A stretch of DNA of 64,000 bases from Serpula lacrymans var. lacrymans S7.9 (GCF_000218685.1 NW_006763305.1:249762-313761), one strand, 5' to 3'; positions 45,354 through 58,700 are shown, numbered from the stretch's first letter. Program-made: numbers and translations. Notes: generated by a model from the letters alone, not told the origin.

Positions 45354-48300
45354 ATGGCCGTCCCAAACATTGCAGTTCAGAACATGCCCCTCGCCATAAA
45401 CCAGCAAATGGGCCAGCCTCAGCCCCATCAGAATGGCGCCAGGCCAGTACAGCCCCAAGGCTTCACCAAAGACAGATTTCAGGCCTTGATACAGGTCTCT
45501 TCTCTTTTCTGTTCATCATCCCTGTCCCTCCTTTACTTATACATCTTATCTCAAACAGCGTGTCAATTTTCTTAGGAGCAGCGGACACACCCCAGAAACA
45601 TCACAAGAGCTCGACAGACTCATCAAATTTGTACAAACCGTCCAGCAAAACGCCCAGGCTCAAAGTATGTCTTCTCTTATCTTCGTACACTCGTCCGCCT
45701 TTGACTCCTTTCTCTTTTTCTATCAGACAGAGCCCATCCTCCTCAACAACACTCCCAAGACCCCCCAAACGCTCCCAACGGCCATCCTCCACCTGTACCT
45801 GCCGTAGATTCACATCCAAACGGCAACGCAGCAAGCGGACAGAGCTTTACCTCTGGCCCCGTCCCTTCGCAGCCATTCCCCGCCCCTTCAACTACCCCAG
45901 TCTCATTCTCCCAAGATCAGATCAATGCTCTTCGGGCTCAAATAGCCGCCTTCAAATACATCTCGCGCGGCATTGCAGTCCCAGACCACATCCAGCAAGC
46001 CATCCGTGTCTCAAATACCGCTGCACCAGATCTTCAAAAACTTCTACAAGGACAAGACGTCAATGCTAGGATCGTCGACAGCGCCGTGAAGGTTCAGAAG
46101 GGTGTAGTAAGCGGCCCTCCTCCCCAAAACGGACCCGAAGCGCCAAGCGCCGATGTCCCAAAGGACGAGGAGCAAGATTCTGCTACGCTAGAAGCTGAAG
46201 ATGTTCCAAAGGGACCGTTTATAGAGGACGACGTCGACTCTGGCATTTACCCATATAACACTTTTCGACATCCATTTACCTACCTCAAACGCACCGCAGA
46301 TAGCGATCCTTCGTTATTCTCTACAAGACTACAACGTTTGCTCATCCCTTCCATCACCCCAGCAGGACTAGATGTTCACCAGATCATTAACGAACGTGAC
46401 CGGTTCATCGAAGCTCGTGTGCAACAGCGCATACGAGAACTAGAAGCCTTGCCTGCCACGATGGGTGACGGGGGAATGGAATCCGTTCTGGACGACGTAC
46501 TAGGGAAAGAAGCTAATATTGACGCCGTCGATACCATAGTCCATCCCAGCCCATCAGCTCACGGAAAGCTTCGCGCTGTCATCGAACTGAAATCTCTACG
46601 AGTCCTCGATAAGCAACGCGCCCTTCGTGCACTCGTCGCCGAACGCCTTATCCAGGGCTCCCTACTCCCCCTCAATCGTGCCGACTTCCGTCGAACTCGC
46701 AAACCAACGCTTCGGGATGCTCGCATGACCGAGCAGCTGGAGCGGAGACAGCGGGTGGACCGTGAGCGCCGTGCGAAGCACAAACATGTCGAGCAGTTGG
46801 GTGTCATATGCACTCATGGGAAGGAGGTTATCGCTGTCAACAGAGCGGCCCAGGAGCGTGTACTGAGACTTGGTCGTGCAGTCCAAGCATTCCACGCTGT
46901 GACTGAGAAGGAAGAGCAAAAGCGCATCGAGCGCATTTCGAAAGAGCGTCTCAAGGCCCTTAAAGCTGATGATGAAGAAGCTTACATGAAATTAATCGAC
47001 ACTGCCAAGGACACGCGTATCACACACCTCCTCCGGCAGACCGACACTTACCTCGACTCTCTCGCTCAAGCCGTCGTTGCACAGCAGAATGAAGGTGTCC
47101 GAGAAGAAGTATACTTTGAGCAGGAGGACGGTCCTGCCAATGAAGCGACATTCGGTGCCCAGGTCACGACAGATGCACAGGACGAGAAGGCAAGGGTTGA
47201 TTACTACGCCGTTGCACATAAGATCTCGGAGAAGATTACGAGGCAACCTGCATTATTGGTTGGAGGGACTCTGAAAGAATACCAATTGAAGGGTTTACAG
47301 TGGATGGTCAGTCTATATAACAATAAATTGGATGGTATTCTAGCAGACGAGATGGTATGGTTCTTTATTGTTATCTTCATATCGAGATACTGAAGGGGCA
47401 CATTTTATAAAGGGTCTCGGAAAAACTATTCAAACGATATCGCTCGTTACGTTCTTAATAGAGGTAAAGAAGCAACGTGGACCCTATCTCGTCATCGTTC
47501 CGCTTTCGACCTTGACCAATTGGTCTGGAGAGTTTGCAAAATGGGCGCCGGCAGTGAAAGTAATATCCTACAAAGGCAACCCTGCGCAGCGTCGACTACT
47601 TCAAGGAGACCTTCGCACGGGCCAATTCCAGGTGTTGCTCACCACTTACGAGTACATCATCAAGGACAGACCAGTCCTCAGTAAAATCAAATGGGTACAC
47701 ATGATCATTGGTAAGTTATCCAACGATATGTATCCATTCTTGAATTCAAACCCTCGCTACTAGATGAGGGTCATCGTATGAAAAACACCCAGAGTAAACT
47801 CGCCCAGACCCTAACGCAATACTACCACTCCCGCTTCCGCCTCATCCTCACCGGTACCCCCCTTCAAAACAACCTTCCCGAACTCTGGGCTCTCCTCAAC
47901 TTCGTCCTTCCAAAGGTCTTCAACTCTGTCAAATCTTTTGAAGAATGGTTCAACACCCCCTTTGCCAACTCTGGCACAGGCGACAAGATCGAGTTGAACG
48001 AAGAAGAGGCGCTGCTCATCATTCGTCGGCTGCATAAGGTGCTTCGACCGTTCTTGCTGCGTCGGTTGAAGAAAGATGTCGAGAGTGAGTTACCAGACAA
48101 GGTCGAGAAGGTTATCAAGGTCCGCATGAGCGCTTTGCAGTTGCAACTGTACAAGCAAATGAAGAAACACAAGATGATCGCTGATGGAAAGGATGCGAAA
48201 GGGTAAGTAACATCTTGGTGCACACCCACATTTAACTTACCACGTCGAAACCCATCTACAGAAAGTCGGGTGGAGTCAAGGGTCTCAGTAATGAGCTCAT

Positions 48301-50508
48301 GCAGCTCCGAAAGATTTGCCAGCATCCGTTCCTATTTGAGAGCGTCGAAGATAAAGTCAACCCGAGCGGCCTCATCGACGACAAACTGGTTCGCTCTTCA
48401 GGCAAGATTGAGCTTCTGTCGCGCATTCTTCCCAAATTCTTCTCCACCGGACACAGAGTACAACCCTTTTTACTATTGATCTCTCCAACATACTCATAGG
48501 TCTCTTTCAGGTGCTTATTTTCTTCCAAATGACAAAGGTCATGGATATCATGGAAGACTTTTTGAAGATGATGAACTGGAAGTACCTCCGACTCGATGGT
48601 GGTACAAAGACAGACGAGCGTGCGATTCATGTACAGCATTTCAACGCCAAGGACTCGGAAATCAAGGTTTTCATTCTCTCTACGAGAGCTGGTGGATTGG
48701 GTCTGAACTTGCAGACCGCTGACACCGTCATCATGTACGTATTCGGTGTTGTTCACCACCGTCTCGCCGCTCACCTTTCATTGATCGTACAGCTTCGACA
48801 GTGACTGGTAACATCACTTTTTACTATCCTCAAGTCTGGCTACTAACTCTATACCAACTTAGGAATCCCCACGCTGATCTTCAAGCTCAGGATCGTGCAC
48901 ATCGTATCGGTCAAACGAAAGCCGTCCGGATCCTACGTTTCATAACTGAGAAGAGCGTCGAAGAAGCCATGTACGCACGCGCGAGGTACAAACTCGACAT
49001 CGACGACAAAGTCATCCAAGCCGGTCGCTTCGATAACAAGTCAACGCAAGAGGAGCAGGAAGAATTCCTGGTAACTTTTTGCGAGATGCCATGAATCATG
49101 ACTGCTTACCATGATATTTTTCCTCCCCAGCGATCGATTCTCGAAGCTGACCAGGAGGAAGAGAATGAAGAGGCTGGGGACATGAACGACGACGAGCTTA
49201 ACGAGATGCTGGCCAGAAACGATCAGGAGGTGATCATCTTCCGTGAGATGGACCTCAAACGAGAACGCGACGCACTGGAAGCTTGGCGTGCAGCAGGCAA
49301 CCGAGGAAGACCACCAGCAGGGCTGATCCAGCTCGAAGAACTGCCAGATTGCTACCAAAACGACGAGCCGTTCGAGGTCAAGGAAATCGACGACAGTGCA
49401 GAAGGACGTGGCCAGCGTCGGCGGAATGTCGTCAATTATAACGATGGGCTTAGCGACGAGCAATGGGCAATGGTGAGTGACCCACCCCCCTCCCTCTCCC
49501 TCTTCTGTTTTCTGACTGCGTTGCTCTGCAGGCCGTGGAAGAAGGTGAAGACCTCCAGGAGCTCGCCGAACGCACACGTGACAGGAAGGACAGACGAACA
49601 GTGGTTAGAGTCAAGGAGACCGATACGCCCGTGCGAGGTACGCCAGCTTCTGAAAACGAAGGTCGCAGTAGCCGCAAAGCCAAGAAGGGAAAGTCCAAAA
49701 TGGCCGCCCCCGAGTATGACCCCCCCGCAGCGAGCAATAAGCGGAAACGAGGCGGCGCAAAGTCGATGTCGGTTACGCCTTCCATGAACGACGAAGATGA
49801 GGACGAGCGCGGTGATTCAGTGAGTGTTCCCTCCCTCCCCTCTGCCGTCAAAATTGAATGGCTAACGATACACTAAATCATAGAAACGGCGCAAGACGAA
49901 AGCTCCAGATATCACGCCTGCGGTGAAGGAGAGGATGAAAAAGGCGTTCAATGAATGCTACAAGGCTGTACTTGCTTGCGAAGATGAGACAGGTCGGAAA
50001 CGATGTGATCTCTTCCGAGAGCCTCCTGATAAACGGGGTAAGCCCCCCGTTCCCCTCCCCAAACCCCCCCCCCTTTTAACCCCCCCCCCCCCCCCCCCCC
50101 AAGGACTACCCCGACTACTACCAACTCATCACCCAACCGATCGCCCTCTCCCACCTCCGCAAACGCGCCAACGCCGGCTACTACAAGTCCATCACGCAAT
50201 ACAAAGACGACTGGAAGCTCATGTTCGACAACGCCCGGACGTACAACCAAGAAGGCTCCTGGGTCTACATCGACGCCGAGGAGATGGAGAAGGTCTTTTA
50301 CGCCGCGCTGCAGCGCGTCACCGCCGGGTCGGGTCTGCCGGGTGCGCCGCCGGCGCCGGGGAGCGCGTCGGGGGCGTCGTTTGCGGATTCGGCGCTGACG
50401 CCGATGGAGGAGGATGAGCGGCCGCAGCCGAGGGCGAGGAGTGCGGGCAGGGTGAATAGGCTGGTGATTAGTGATGATGAGTATTTGACGCCGAGTGATG
50501 AAGAGTAG
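45354..50508 (+). CDS. SWI/SNF-family ATPase (SNF2/STH1 type) with bromodomain
   Basis: The start is ATG 45354 ([20 protein letters not shown]); exon 1 ends at 45494. Domains in order: a QLQ motif ([20 protein letters not shown]), an HSA-like helical stretch ([20 protein letters not shown]), ATPase lobe 1 ([34 protein letters not shown] split by an intron, DEGHRMKN), lobe 2 ([67 protein letters not shown]), SnAC region, and a C-terminal bromodomain ([20 protein letters not shown] ... [16 protein letters not shown]). It ends [10 protein letters not shown] 15-nt micro-exon (48793-48807) encodes FDSDW. STH1 versus SNF2 cannot be told apart here. One joint (50037-50104) is out of phase; see findings. 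Confidence 0.93.
50080..50100 (+). repeat. 21-bp poly-C run in the last intron of the SNF2-type gene
   Basis: An uninterrupted run of 21 C sits directly before the AAG acceptor at 50101-50103. It forms the polypyrimidine tract of the last intron, which is otherwise also C-rich. Such a run is prone to length error in sequencing and assembly and to slippage in replication. Confidence 0.9.
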
Positions 50509-51764
50509 GTTTCGAGCCCTGGGCCCCCCCCTCTCCATTGCCTACACTGTGTTACTTTTGTTTCTTGTGTACTCTCATTACTATCCTCTCCTATTTTGTA
50601 TTCTATTTTTTCTTGGGCTCTCTATTTAGCTATTTTCGCGAAATTCTATCCATTTTTTTTTCAAACGAAAAAACGGAGGGAGGATAGCGTTAGGGGTGAG
50701 ATGATATGAATTGAGCTTTGTAAGATACGAGTATTTGAGGCTACGAGAACGAAAGACAGAGACAGACAGAGTGAAGAAAAGAGCTATATGTGAACCAAGA
50801 CCTAGATCACGTACGTACGAGCCTTCATACATGCGATACATACGATACGATACGATACGATACGGGCATCCGACGACGGGCGAATAATATAAACATGGTA
50901 GGAGCGTGTCAACGACGACGGAGACTCCTCGAGCACCTCGACCTTTATCGGTACGCCCCAAGTCCCCCTTCCCCCCCATCTGCCTTCCCCTCCAAATCCA
51001 AACTCGTTCTCGCAACCCATTCCTCGTTCCCCTCGCAGCAGCGCCTCGCCCCCCTCCTCACTCACTCTGCGGGGCGATCCCCGCCTTTTCGCCCACGCTC
51101 CAACCAGAATCTCCAGAATCTCCAGAGATGACCCCATGGACGGCCCCATTTCGACTGGAAAGAGGCATGAGGTATGGTGTGTAGCAGCAGGAAAATCAGG
51201 TCCAGGTGCAGAGGCGATATGGGACCGACGACACATCGACGAAAAAAAAGCCCAGGGCCGCGGCGAGTACCGAGGATGAGTAGTAGCACCGGCACCGGCA
51301 GCACCAGCACGAGTACTAGCACTACATATTACCAGCACGCACGCACGCACGCACAAAACCCGAGCGTACCAAGTCAAACCAAGGAGGGAAGGAGCCGGGG
51401 AGGAGGATACAAACTTGACTTTGAACACCAGGGAACACCGACTCTCGTCATACAAACAAAAAAAGAAAAAAAAAAGCTTTTCTACGCAAGCCATGCTTAG
51501 AGTAACTCTAGATCTCAGAATCGATTTAAAGCGAAAAGAAAAGAGAGAAAAAGAAAAGGTAAAGGTTGAAGTTGAAAGTGGAAGTTGAAAGTGAAAGTGA
51601 GAGTTGAAAAACCAATACGGCGGGGGGATCTTCTTAATAATGATACTGATACACAACGCGCAAAAACGAGCGCAAAACAAAAATAAAGAGAAGGACGAAA
51701 GACAGACGGATCAAAATCGTTCAACCGAGGGGACCTCCAGAACATTGAATTTTTTCAGGGTTAA
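50509..51764. other. Intergenic; simple-sequence rich
   Basis: Convergent 3' flanks of the SNF2-type and bZIP genes. Holds simple repeats: ATACGATACG (about 50833-50862), ACGCACGCAC (about 51335-51355), GGCACCGGCA (about 51288-51300) and A/G-rich stretches (about 51530-51600). The long minus-strand frame 50802-51680 spans them and lacks motifs. No gene seen. Confidence 0.45.
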
Positions 51765-53874
51765 CTACGACTGTCGTGGCTGCTTCGAGAGCAAAGACTC
51801 CATGATATGATGCACACCTTGGGGCTCCAACACGACCTTCGTGCCGTCACATTTAGCCTTGTTCGTAAACTCTGAACATAGATGATTGATATCAACGTCC
51901 TGAAAAGAGCGATCGTCATCGTCAGCTTTCGGTATGGTGATAAAGGAAAACAATGGTGAGACGAAAGCAAAAGGGAAATGGAAACGCACCTTGTACTGCG
52001 GATCCGACGTAATCCGTCTCCACGCACTCAACACCTCAATATTATGGTCATTCTCCTCCGTCATCGGGAAATTGGCACCCTTACACGCAATCATATTCCC
52101 CTGGAACGAATCGCTCGCTTTCCGGAGCGCCGGCGGAGGAGCCGCATTCGTAAACGGCGAGTCTCCCTCCGCCTCGATCTGTTTCGCCAAATCAGCCTTG
52201 GAGATCGTACATGGAGGATTGGAATGCGGGTGGGAGTGTAGGTGGGAATGTGAGTGTGAACGGCTAGAGTCGGAGACTGCCCCGTTGGCGTTGCCATTGG
52301 CATTTGAATGCGAATACGGACGGTCAGAATCAGAGCTGGGCGCAGATGGAGGGGTCTCGTCGGCCCTCGAGGACATCGTCCAGCTAAATGGACTGTGGCC
52401 GTTGTTAGTCAAAGAGGGCGAAGACATCGTGATCTGGGACATGGGTGAGTGGCCATTGCCGTTGCTGTTCCCGTTGACACCATGCGATATGGGGCTCAGC
52501 CCCGACGGACTCTTCAACAGCGCGTTGAAATCAAGCGGGCCCTGATTGCCCAAATAGTTCCCGCCAAATAGTTCATCCAGGCTGTGCTCATGTGAAGGCG
52601 CTTCTCGCTGCGATTGGGGCGACCAGGGGTTATTTGATTGGAAACTAAAGTTGAATGGATTGTTGTTGTTGTTGGGGTTGGTATCGTTATTAGGCCCGTC
52701 GACATCCGCAAACGACATGAATAGGGGGTTGGTCGCCAGCGTCTTGTAGTGGGTTGGAGGCGGAAGTGAGTACTGGCCCGACAAGTCCATCTGCATTGCG
52801 TCTGTCGCAGTTTGTTGAGAATTGTCGTCGAGGAGGTTAAGCATGGAGGGATCAAAGGTGGTGAGTGAATTCCAGTCGACATCGCCAAAGGACATGGGCT
52901 TTGGTGAAGAAGTCTGCTGCGGAGGTATTGCGGGTGGAGAAGCGGAGGATGCGTTTGAGCTGAAAAGGTTGTTGAAAGGAGATTGGGATATTCCTGATGA
53001 AGAACCGGGTGAGGACGACTGCGGATTTGAGCTCTCGCCAGGTTTTGGTACTGAGAATGTGAAAGCAGCATTTTTGAGAGCGAGATTTTCATTCTGCAAT
53101 CTCGAAAGCAAATCCTTGAGATTCTCGTTTTCCGATTGGGCCTGTTCGTTCTTTGCTTCGAGGGCTGCGACCTTGTCTTCGAGCTGAGGGGTACAAGGCA
53201 GATGAAGGAGGGCAGAGTAGAAAGTAGAGGTGGACGTACGTCTTTGACATGTTTTTCTTTACGCTCGCGGAAAGCCCGTTGTGCGGCACGGTTCTGCTCC
53301 TTGCGTTTGAGCAAGCGGGACTCGTCCTGATGCACACAATGGGGCTGAGAGCCTGATTAGGGGGAGGTAAGGTGGGAGGGTACGTACTTGAGAGTTGCCC
53401 GTTGACTTGCGCCTTGCTGGGCCAATGGACCCCTTTTTGGAGGCAGTCATATTGTCTGGGATGGGGAGAGAGGTGAGGAGGGGAGGGAGGAGGGGAAGAA
53501 AGGGAGATACCGATATGCTGATTCTTGGAGCTAGGGCCCTCACCCATGTCGTCATCATCGCTGGCCTTGCGTTTGAGACGGGCGTCGTCGTTGTCGTTTG
53601 CACGAAAGTGGGCAGACTGCCTTCTTGATAGGGAACCGTTGTTGATGCTGGATGGACTGGGGCTGCTGTCTTCCGAGGGGGGAGTGAGGTTTGGGAGGGG
53701 GAGCTGCTGGATGGACTGTGGGTCTACGCCTGTGTCGAGGGGTGCGTTTGGGTCGTTTACGGAGGATGCGAACTGCTTTTGGAGGAGGGCGAGGAAGTCG
53801 TCGTCGGGTAACTGGGAGAAAGCTGAGGCCTGCGAGAGATCCCAGAGGGAGTTGAGGCCATGGAATGTCGCCAT
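51765..53874 (-). CDS. AP-1-like bZIP transcription factor (YAP1/PAP1 type)
   Basis: Starts MATFHGLNSLWDLSQASAFS (ATG 53874; an upstream ATG at 53898 would add MSLSHIAH). The bZIP is split by introns: basic region LLKRKEQNRAAQRAFRERKE (about 53270-53330) with the Pap1-type NRAAQRAFRER core, then a leucine zipper LEDKVAALEAKNEQAQSENE and LKDLLSRLQNENLALKN. Asn/Ser-rich spacers follow. The C-terminus keeps cysteine-rich domain elements: PPCTISKADLAKQIE and MIACKGANFP (n-CRD type), then CSEFTNKAKCDGTKVVLEP (c-CRD type), which in YAP1 form disulfides on oxidation and hide the export signal. It is probably a nuclear, redox-controlled regulator of antioxidant genes; this follows from the family. 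Confidence 0.88.
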
Positions 53875-55136
53875 ATGTGCTATGTGGGAGAGTGACAAAA
53901 GTGGATACGGCTGACAGACGTGGTCGGTGCGTACGGTGTCGAGTGGAGAGCAACAGTAATAATACTCGCAATGTCCTACGGTGATCCTCTCTCCCTCGAT
54001 AATCGTCGATTACAAATACATCATTATTTACTTTCTGCTAACCTATCCCTCCATTTCTGCAATTCGCCACGTCAACCCTCTGCCGTCGGCACCCAACCGC
54101 TAACACATAGGGTTAGGTCTTCCAAGGCCTTATCGCTGACAAATACCCCCGTCAAGCCCGCAACCGCGCTCGAAAGTGACTCGGATATTGCGCCCCAGAT
54201 CGATGCACGGAATGGAGTGGGTCACTGTATCATCTCTTTTGATTCGCGTCCATGACTCCATCATCAACGGCGGGACCGATGTCAACAATATCACGAGTCG
54301 AACCCAGATGTTGAATCAGTGAGTATGGTGTCATCAGAACAGAAGCCTGACAGCCCATGCCAGCATCGCAAAGAGTATTGGCCAAGCAAAGAGCCTAGCA
54401 GCTGACTTGCCACGCTCGTCTGCCTCTGCAACATATACGACCATCGCCTCTTCTCTCTCACCCTGACCTTATCTCTTCCCTCCGCCCACTTCTTCTATCT
54501 CCAAGGCCTGTCTCACTTTATTGTCCCTCCGTCGCGACATCGGGTCTCATACTACCAAGTTCCATCCGGCCATCGAACGTGCACCAGACCCCATCACCCG
54601 CATGCTTTCCAAATTCAGGGTGATTCGCAAAAACAAAAAAAGCCTCAACTTCGGCTTTAGCGCCCTAGCACTGCCACTCCCAGGATCGACACAATCTGTA
54701 TACACCACGACACTCGTTGGTAACCGTTGCTGCACTCATCACTTTTGTCAAATTCTCAAAACATCTTGCTTTTTCGCGGGTGACAAAAGGTTCACCTAGC
54801 AGCGCATGGAATCGGGGTGGTTTGGTTCAACCTCGATTTTCGTCTACGTACTCAAGTATGGACTCGTGTATTATCGATATCATTCCAATTTCAGCTTATC
54901 AAAAATTTAACTGCTTCCCATCGCACATACTATCTGAACATGAGTTTTACATTCCAGGGGTACAAAATACAGGGTTTGAAATCATACGACAAGTCTTCCC
55001 CGGACTTTTCACATGTCAGAGTTTACAAATGAAGCTATCAAACAAGGTCCTCAAGCCGAATCCCTGGAAGACAAAAAGAAAACCGACACAGAAGTGTGTT
55101 CAAATCGACATCCGCACGCACACATTTCAATAGCAC
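53875..55136. other. Intergenic; possible weak gene traces
   Basis: Upstream of the bZIP gene. A + strand chain of frames (from ATG at about 53958 and again at 54213, with GTGAG/CAG signals near 54320-54365) gives fragments such as SIAKSIGQAKSLAADLPRSS, but stops cut every version I tried. I see no recognised family and no RNA gene. One short GLIADKYPRQARNRARK-like frame at about 54122-54178 looks protein-like but stands alone. Confidence 0.35.
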
Positions 55137-55703
55137 TCACCGACATCCACTGACAATCCGCATACGCCCACTCCCAACACCACGAACTCGCATCCGCCTA
55201 CCCGTCGCCACCCCCTCACATGCCTCCCTCACACTATCAGACAGCCGCATACCACGGTGTTCGGGCTTGTCATAGTTCGTATACAAACGCAACATCTGCA
55301 TGTGCTCTCCCCTGTCGTAGCATATGGTCAGGTTGAATCCTGAGAAGGGTTTGAGGGAGACGTCCATGTCGCGCTGCAATAGGGCATTGATGTGGTCTTG
55401 GACGTGCGCGTCAGCCAGGAGAGATCTATCTCCGTGGCCTTCATCCCTTACCTCCTCCTCCTCCTCCTCCTCATCCTTTGAATCGACATAGGGACCGTTC
55501 GAAGAACCTTGACGATCAGAGCACCAACCCTCCAAGTCTGATCCCTCAGAATCACAGTACAAATCTTCCGAACCATCCTCAGGTCCAAAATACGCCGCTA
55601 TCAGCACAGACTCCCGCCGTTCCTCCCCCTCCTCCTCGCTCGATGGGCCCGGGCCCTCGAATTCGAATCCGGTATCTACCGCATACCTCATGACCATCTC
55701 CAA
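55137..55703 (-). CDS. Acidic hypothetical protein, doubtful
   Basis: A 188-residue frame beginning MEMVMRYAVDTGFEFEGPGP with an acidic stretch (DSKDEEEEEEEVRDEGHGDR) and a more ordered part (LTICYDRGEHMQMLRLYTNY) before a basic, Gly/Arg-rich end. A second minus frame upstream (55579-56013) overlaps it out of frame, and a possible exon MNAEGVLVQGPGVLRF at about 56047 may belong. No family is recognised. Confidence 0.35.
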   Translation of the reverse strand: MEMVMRYAVDTGFEFEGPGPSSEEEGEERRESVLIAAYFGPEDGSEDLYCDSEGSDLEGWCSDRQGSSNGPYVDSKDEEEEEEEVRDEGHGDRSLLADAHVQDHINALLQRDMDVSLKPFSGFNLTICYDRGEHMQMLRLYTNYDKPEHRGMRLSDSVREACEGVATGRRMRVRGVGSGRMRIVSGCR

Positions 55704-58700
55704 GCTCGTCGGACAGCCCCAGACGAGGATGGGAGGGAGAGAACGAGAACGAGAACGAGAGCGAGAAAAAAGACTTGCTGGGCCTCGTCCCGTATCTGAA
55801 TCGCCTCCGCATCCGAGTCCAACATGGTGTGTGTGTCCATGTCACACGCACGCTTATGCCAGTGACGTTTGGCGAGATTATTCTGCGATAGATCCAGACT
55901 TTCGATAAAGCAACGACAATAACAATCATGGCGACCGTAATCATTCTCGATAGCCCATCTGTTGCTCCGACAGGATCGAGAGCTGAGAACTGTTGAATTG
56001 AATCGTAACACACCCGGGCCCTGTACTAGTACTCCCTCCGCGTTCAAGCTTCAAGTTTGTACCGGAGCGCAGCAGCAGCAGCAGCAGCGTGCGCGAGGAC
56101 CATCGTCATCCCCCAAAAGAAAGCTAAAAGCAAAGCAGGAAGAAAAATATGCTGGACAAGACTCATATAATGACATCGCTGAGTGTGCAGCGGAACAAAT
56201 TTAAAATAAGTTTAACGACTGTCCGTGTCGTCCAAGCTCGTCCGAGTCAGATAGCCCCTAATAGTCTAGCCAAAGGAACGGGATTTCAGATTCAGGTGGC
56301 AGGGAGGCGTCGATGACACGGTTTCCGTTCGCAACCCCGGGGCTTGCTCATATGATTCAAATTGCTGTGTCAATGTCATCGAAAAACCCCCTCAGTGAGC
56401 TTCCAAGTTCCAAAGACCTGAACCGAGGGGGACCTGCAAAAATAAACCTTAAAGCGACTCAGCATCCCAGTAGCGCTTTCCAGTTTAGCACCGCATTCAC
56501 AGACGCATTGATCATGATCATGAACAGAATCGAGAGAAAATTTAAAATTTAAAAATCTATATATATTTAATGTCACCACTACCACTCCACTCCTTCTTCT
56601 CAAGTATATGACACCTTCTGATCTCCCGCCATTCAGTTCTGATCGTTATAGGTAGGTCAGCAAGGGAGAGACCATCATCTGATCGCTATCACAAACATTG
56701 ACACCCACCCACGATCTTTATTGCAAACTGGGTAACCGAACTTCCAAGTCACTGCACCCGCTCACGATCACAGCAGCTTTTGAATGCCGGATAAACGTTA
56801 ACACAGGTATACACACCATGCATGACCTCTCATGATCGCATCGATCGCACCCCCCCTCTCTGCCTTGACAACCGCCGTCAACCGTCTCATCTTTTGACGC
56901 GTCAACTTTCAAGCTTTCAAGTCGAGGCGATCAACATATGGCCACTCCCGCAAGGTGAGCCACACTGCTCACCGCCCTTGGGGGCTCGGTATCAGTGGCT
57001 GAAATCCCCTGTCGCGGGGCGTATTTCACGAGATTTCATTGACATATCCAGGTCAAAACGTATATCGCTCGCGTTTGCACCACAGTCTTGGAGTCCAGTC
57101 TGAGTCCAGAGGGGGCTCAAATGTGAATTCGGACGAGATTGAGACGAGGAAGACTTGGAGGTGTGTGGGTGTGAGCGAATCATGATGGTGATCGGCCATT
57201 GGCGAGCTCAGTAATAACAGGAGCTTGAAACTTGCAAGTCTGGTGAGATGACCTGCAAGACCTCTCTGAAGCCGACATTGTATCATTTTGGCAGTAGCAT
57301 TGCCATTGGGGACGAAGTTAGGACAGCCGTTGCCATTTGTAGGGAACCTGGCGGGGGAGCTGGGGCGGTCGAGAGGAAACTGCAGTCAAGTCTGGATGGG
57401 ATAAGTCATGTGAATCACGGGCCAGTCCGAGCGCAAACACTTGATGAGAAATCCAGTTTGAATCGCCCAACCAATGCTAGCTACGAAGTTAGCCTCCCGC
57501 TCATAGAATCCAGCCACAAGCCCAAGCCCAAGCCCAAGCCCAAGCTCCTTCCACACCTGGGGTTCCCGCCCCAGACGGCCAGGAACAACTCTGCCTCGAG
57601 ATATGGCACGACCCATCACCTTATCCTTGCGCAGTTGACGGACATACCCGCGGATCGTCCATAGAGTGTAGACACGCCGTCATAGACTTAAAGAGGGCCA
57701 ACAGTCTGTGAGGGTCTTTCCAGGGACGAAATCCATGACAAACGCGCTCTCTTTCCCCTGTATTTGAAGACCCTGAAGGAGACTGTAGGGGTTCGTGTTT
57801 GATTTGGATGGACTTGACGCATCTACACTGTGAATACGTACAGATGCTTGCAGATGCTGGAGCAGGGCTATCGTGCCCGTCAGGTGCTGTGGAGTCCATG
57901 AAGACGCGATCCCGCGCAAGCGTACCGAGATGCACAGGTTCAAAAAGTAAACATTGGTCGGTCAGCAGTCGCGTGATCGAACCGTCCGACTTTACCTTTT
58001 TGGGTGAATCCCCTCTGCTGTCACCACACCTACTACCTACGTGTAATGCAGACAGGTGCGGTTGAGGCATGGACTTTGCTATGTTACAGCGGCGTCAAAG
58101 GGTCATTTGGGGCAGACATGGCTTGATAGGGCGTGGATGGCGTTGACTCGTGAGATGGCGATATGGAGCAATACAATCTCGCAGACAATGGTGAGATTCA
58201 GAAAGACTCCAAAGGGTAGAACAGCATTAATTTCTATTTTAACCTCGACAGCTCAACGTCGCTTAATCCTGTATATATAGCACCTTGACTGAAATGAATC
58301 CGTAAAGACGTTGTCCCCTTCTCAACCCAGGCTGTCTACCACCGTGACAGGCAGCAACGTGCGGCGTTGATCTTTTTTATGAGACCGCAACATGTCTTCA
58401 CTCGATCAACCCTGTGATATTCCCCCCCTTTTTTTCTGTGCGTTTGACACTGAGACCCTCGCTTGCTTTGGACGGCTTGTGAGTCTGACATTTGACAAAT
58501 ATTGACAGCTCGGGGATAACTCCCGTTTAATCCATTAACATCCGCCCCACGTTGTCCAAACCCCTGGCACACTCGACTTTGACGGGTCTGCGGCAACGAT
58601 CGCAATCCTACGAACGCCACTGCAATGCGTCCAAACCGACGTTAAACGCGCCAGCATGGTCTGACAAAGGTCGTCCCGCTCGGCGATGCCATGACGATTC

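Noticed and set aside
45194..46069. A 291-residue + strand frame overlapping the SNF2-type gene start
   Set aside because: It runs through the shared promoter and an out-of-phase part of the real gene; it is Pro/Ser-rich only because it reads exon sequence in the wrong frame.
49948..50538. A 196-residue minus-strand frame over the last SNF2 exons
   Set aside because: Antisense of the bromodomain exons and the poly-C intron; Arg- and Gly-rich composition is that of a GC-rich shadow.
50802..51680. A 292-residue minus-strand frame downstream of the SNF2-type gene
   Set aside because: It crosses several simple-sequence repeats, has a run of hydrophobic and low-complexity residues, and no motif or splice signal supports it.
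52514..53335. A 273-residue minus-strand frame over the bZIP gene
   Set aside because: It is the bZIP gene read with its introns retained and shifted in frame after the basic region.
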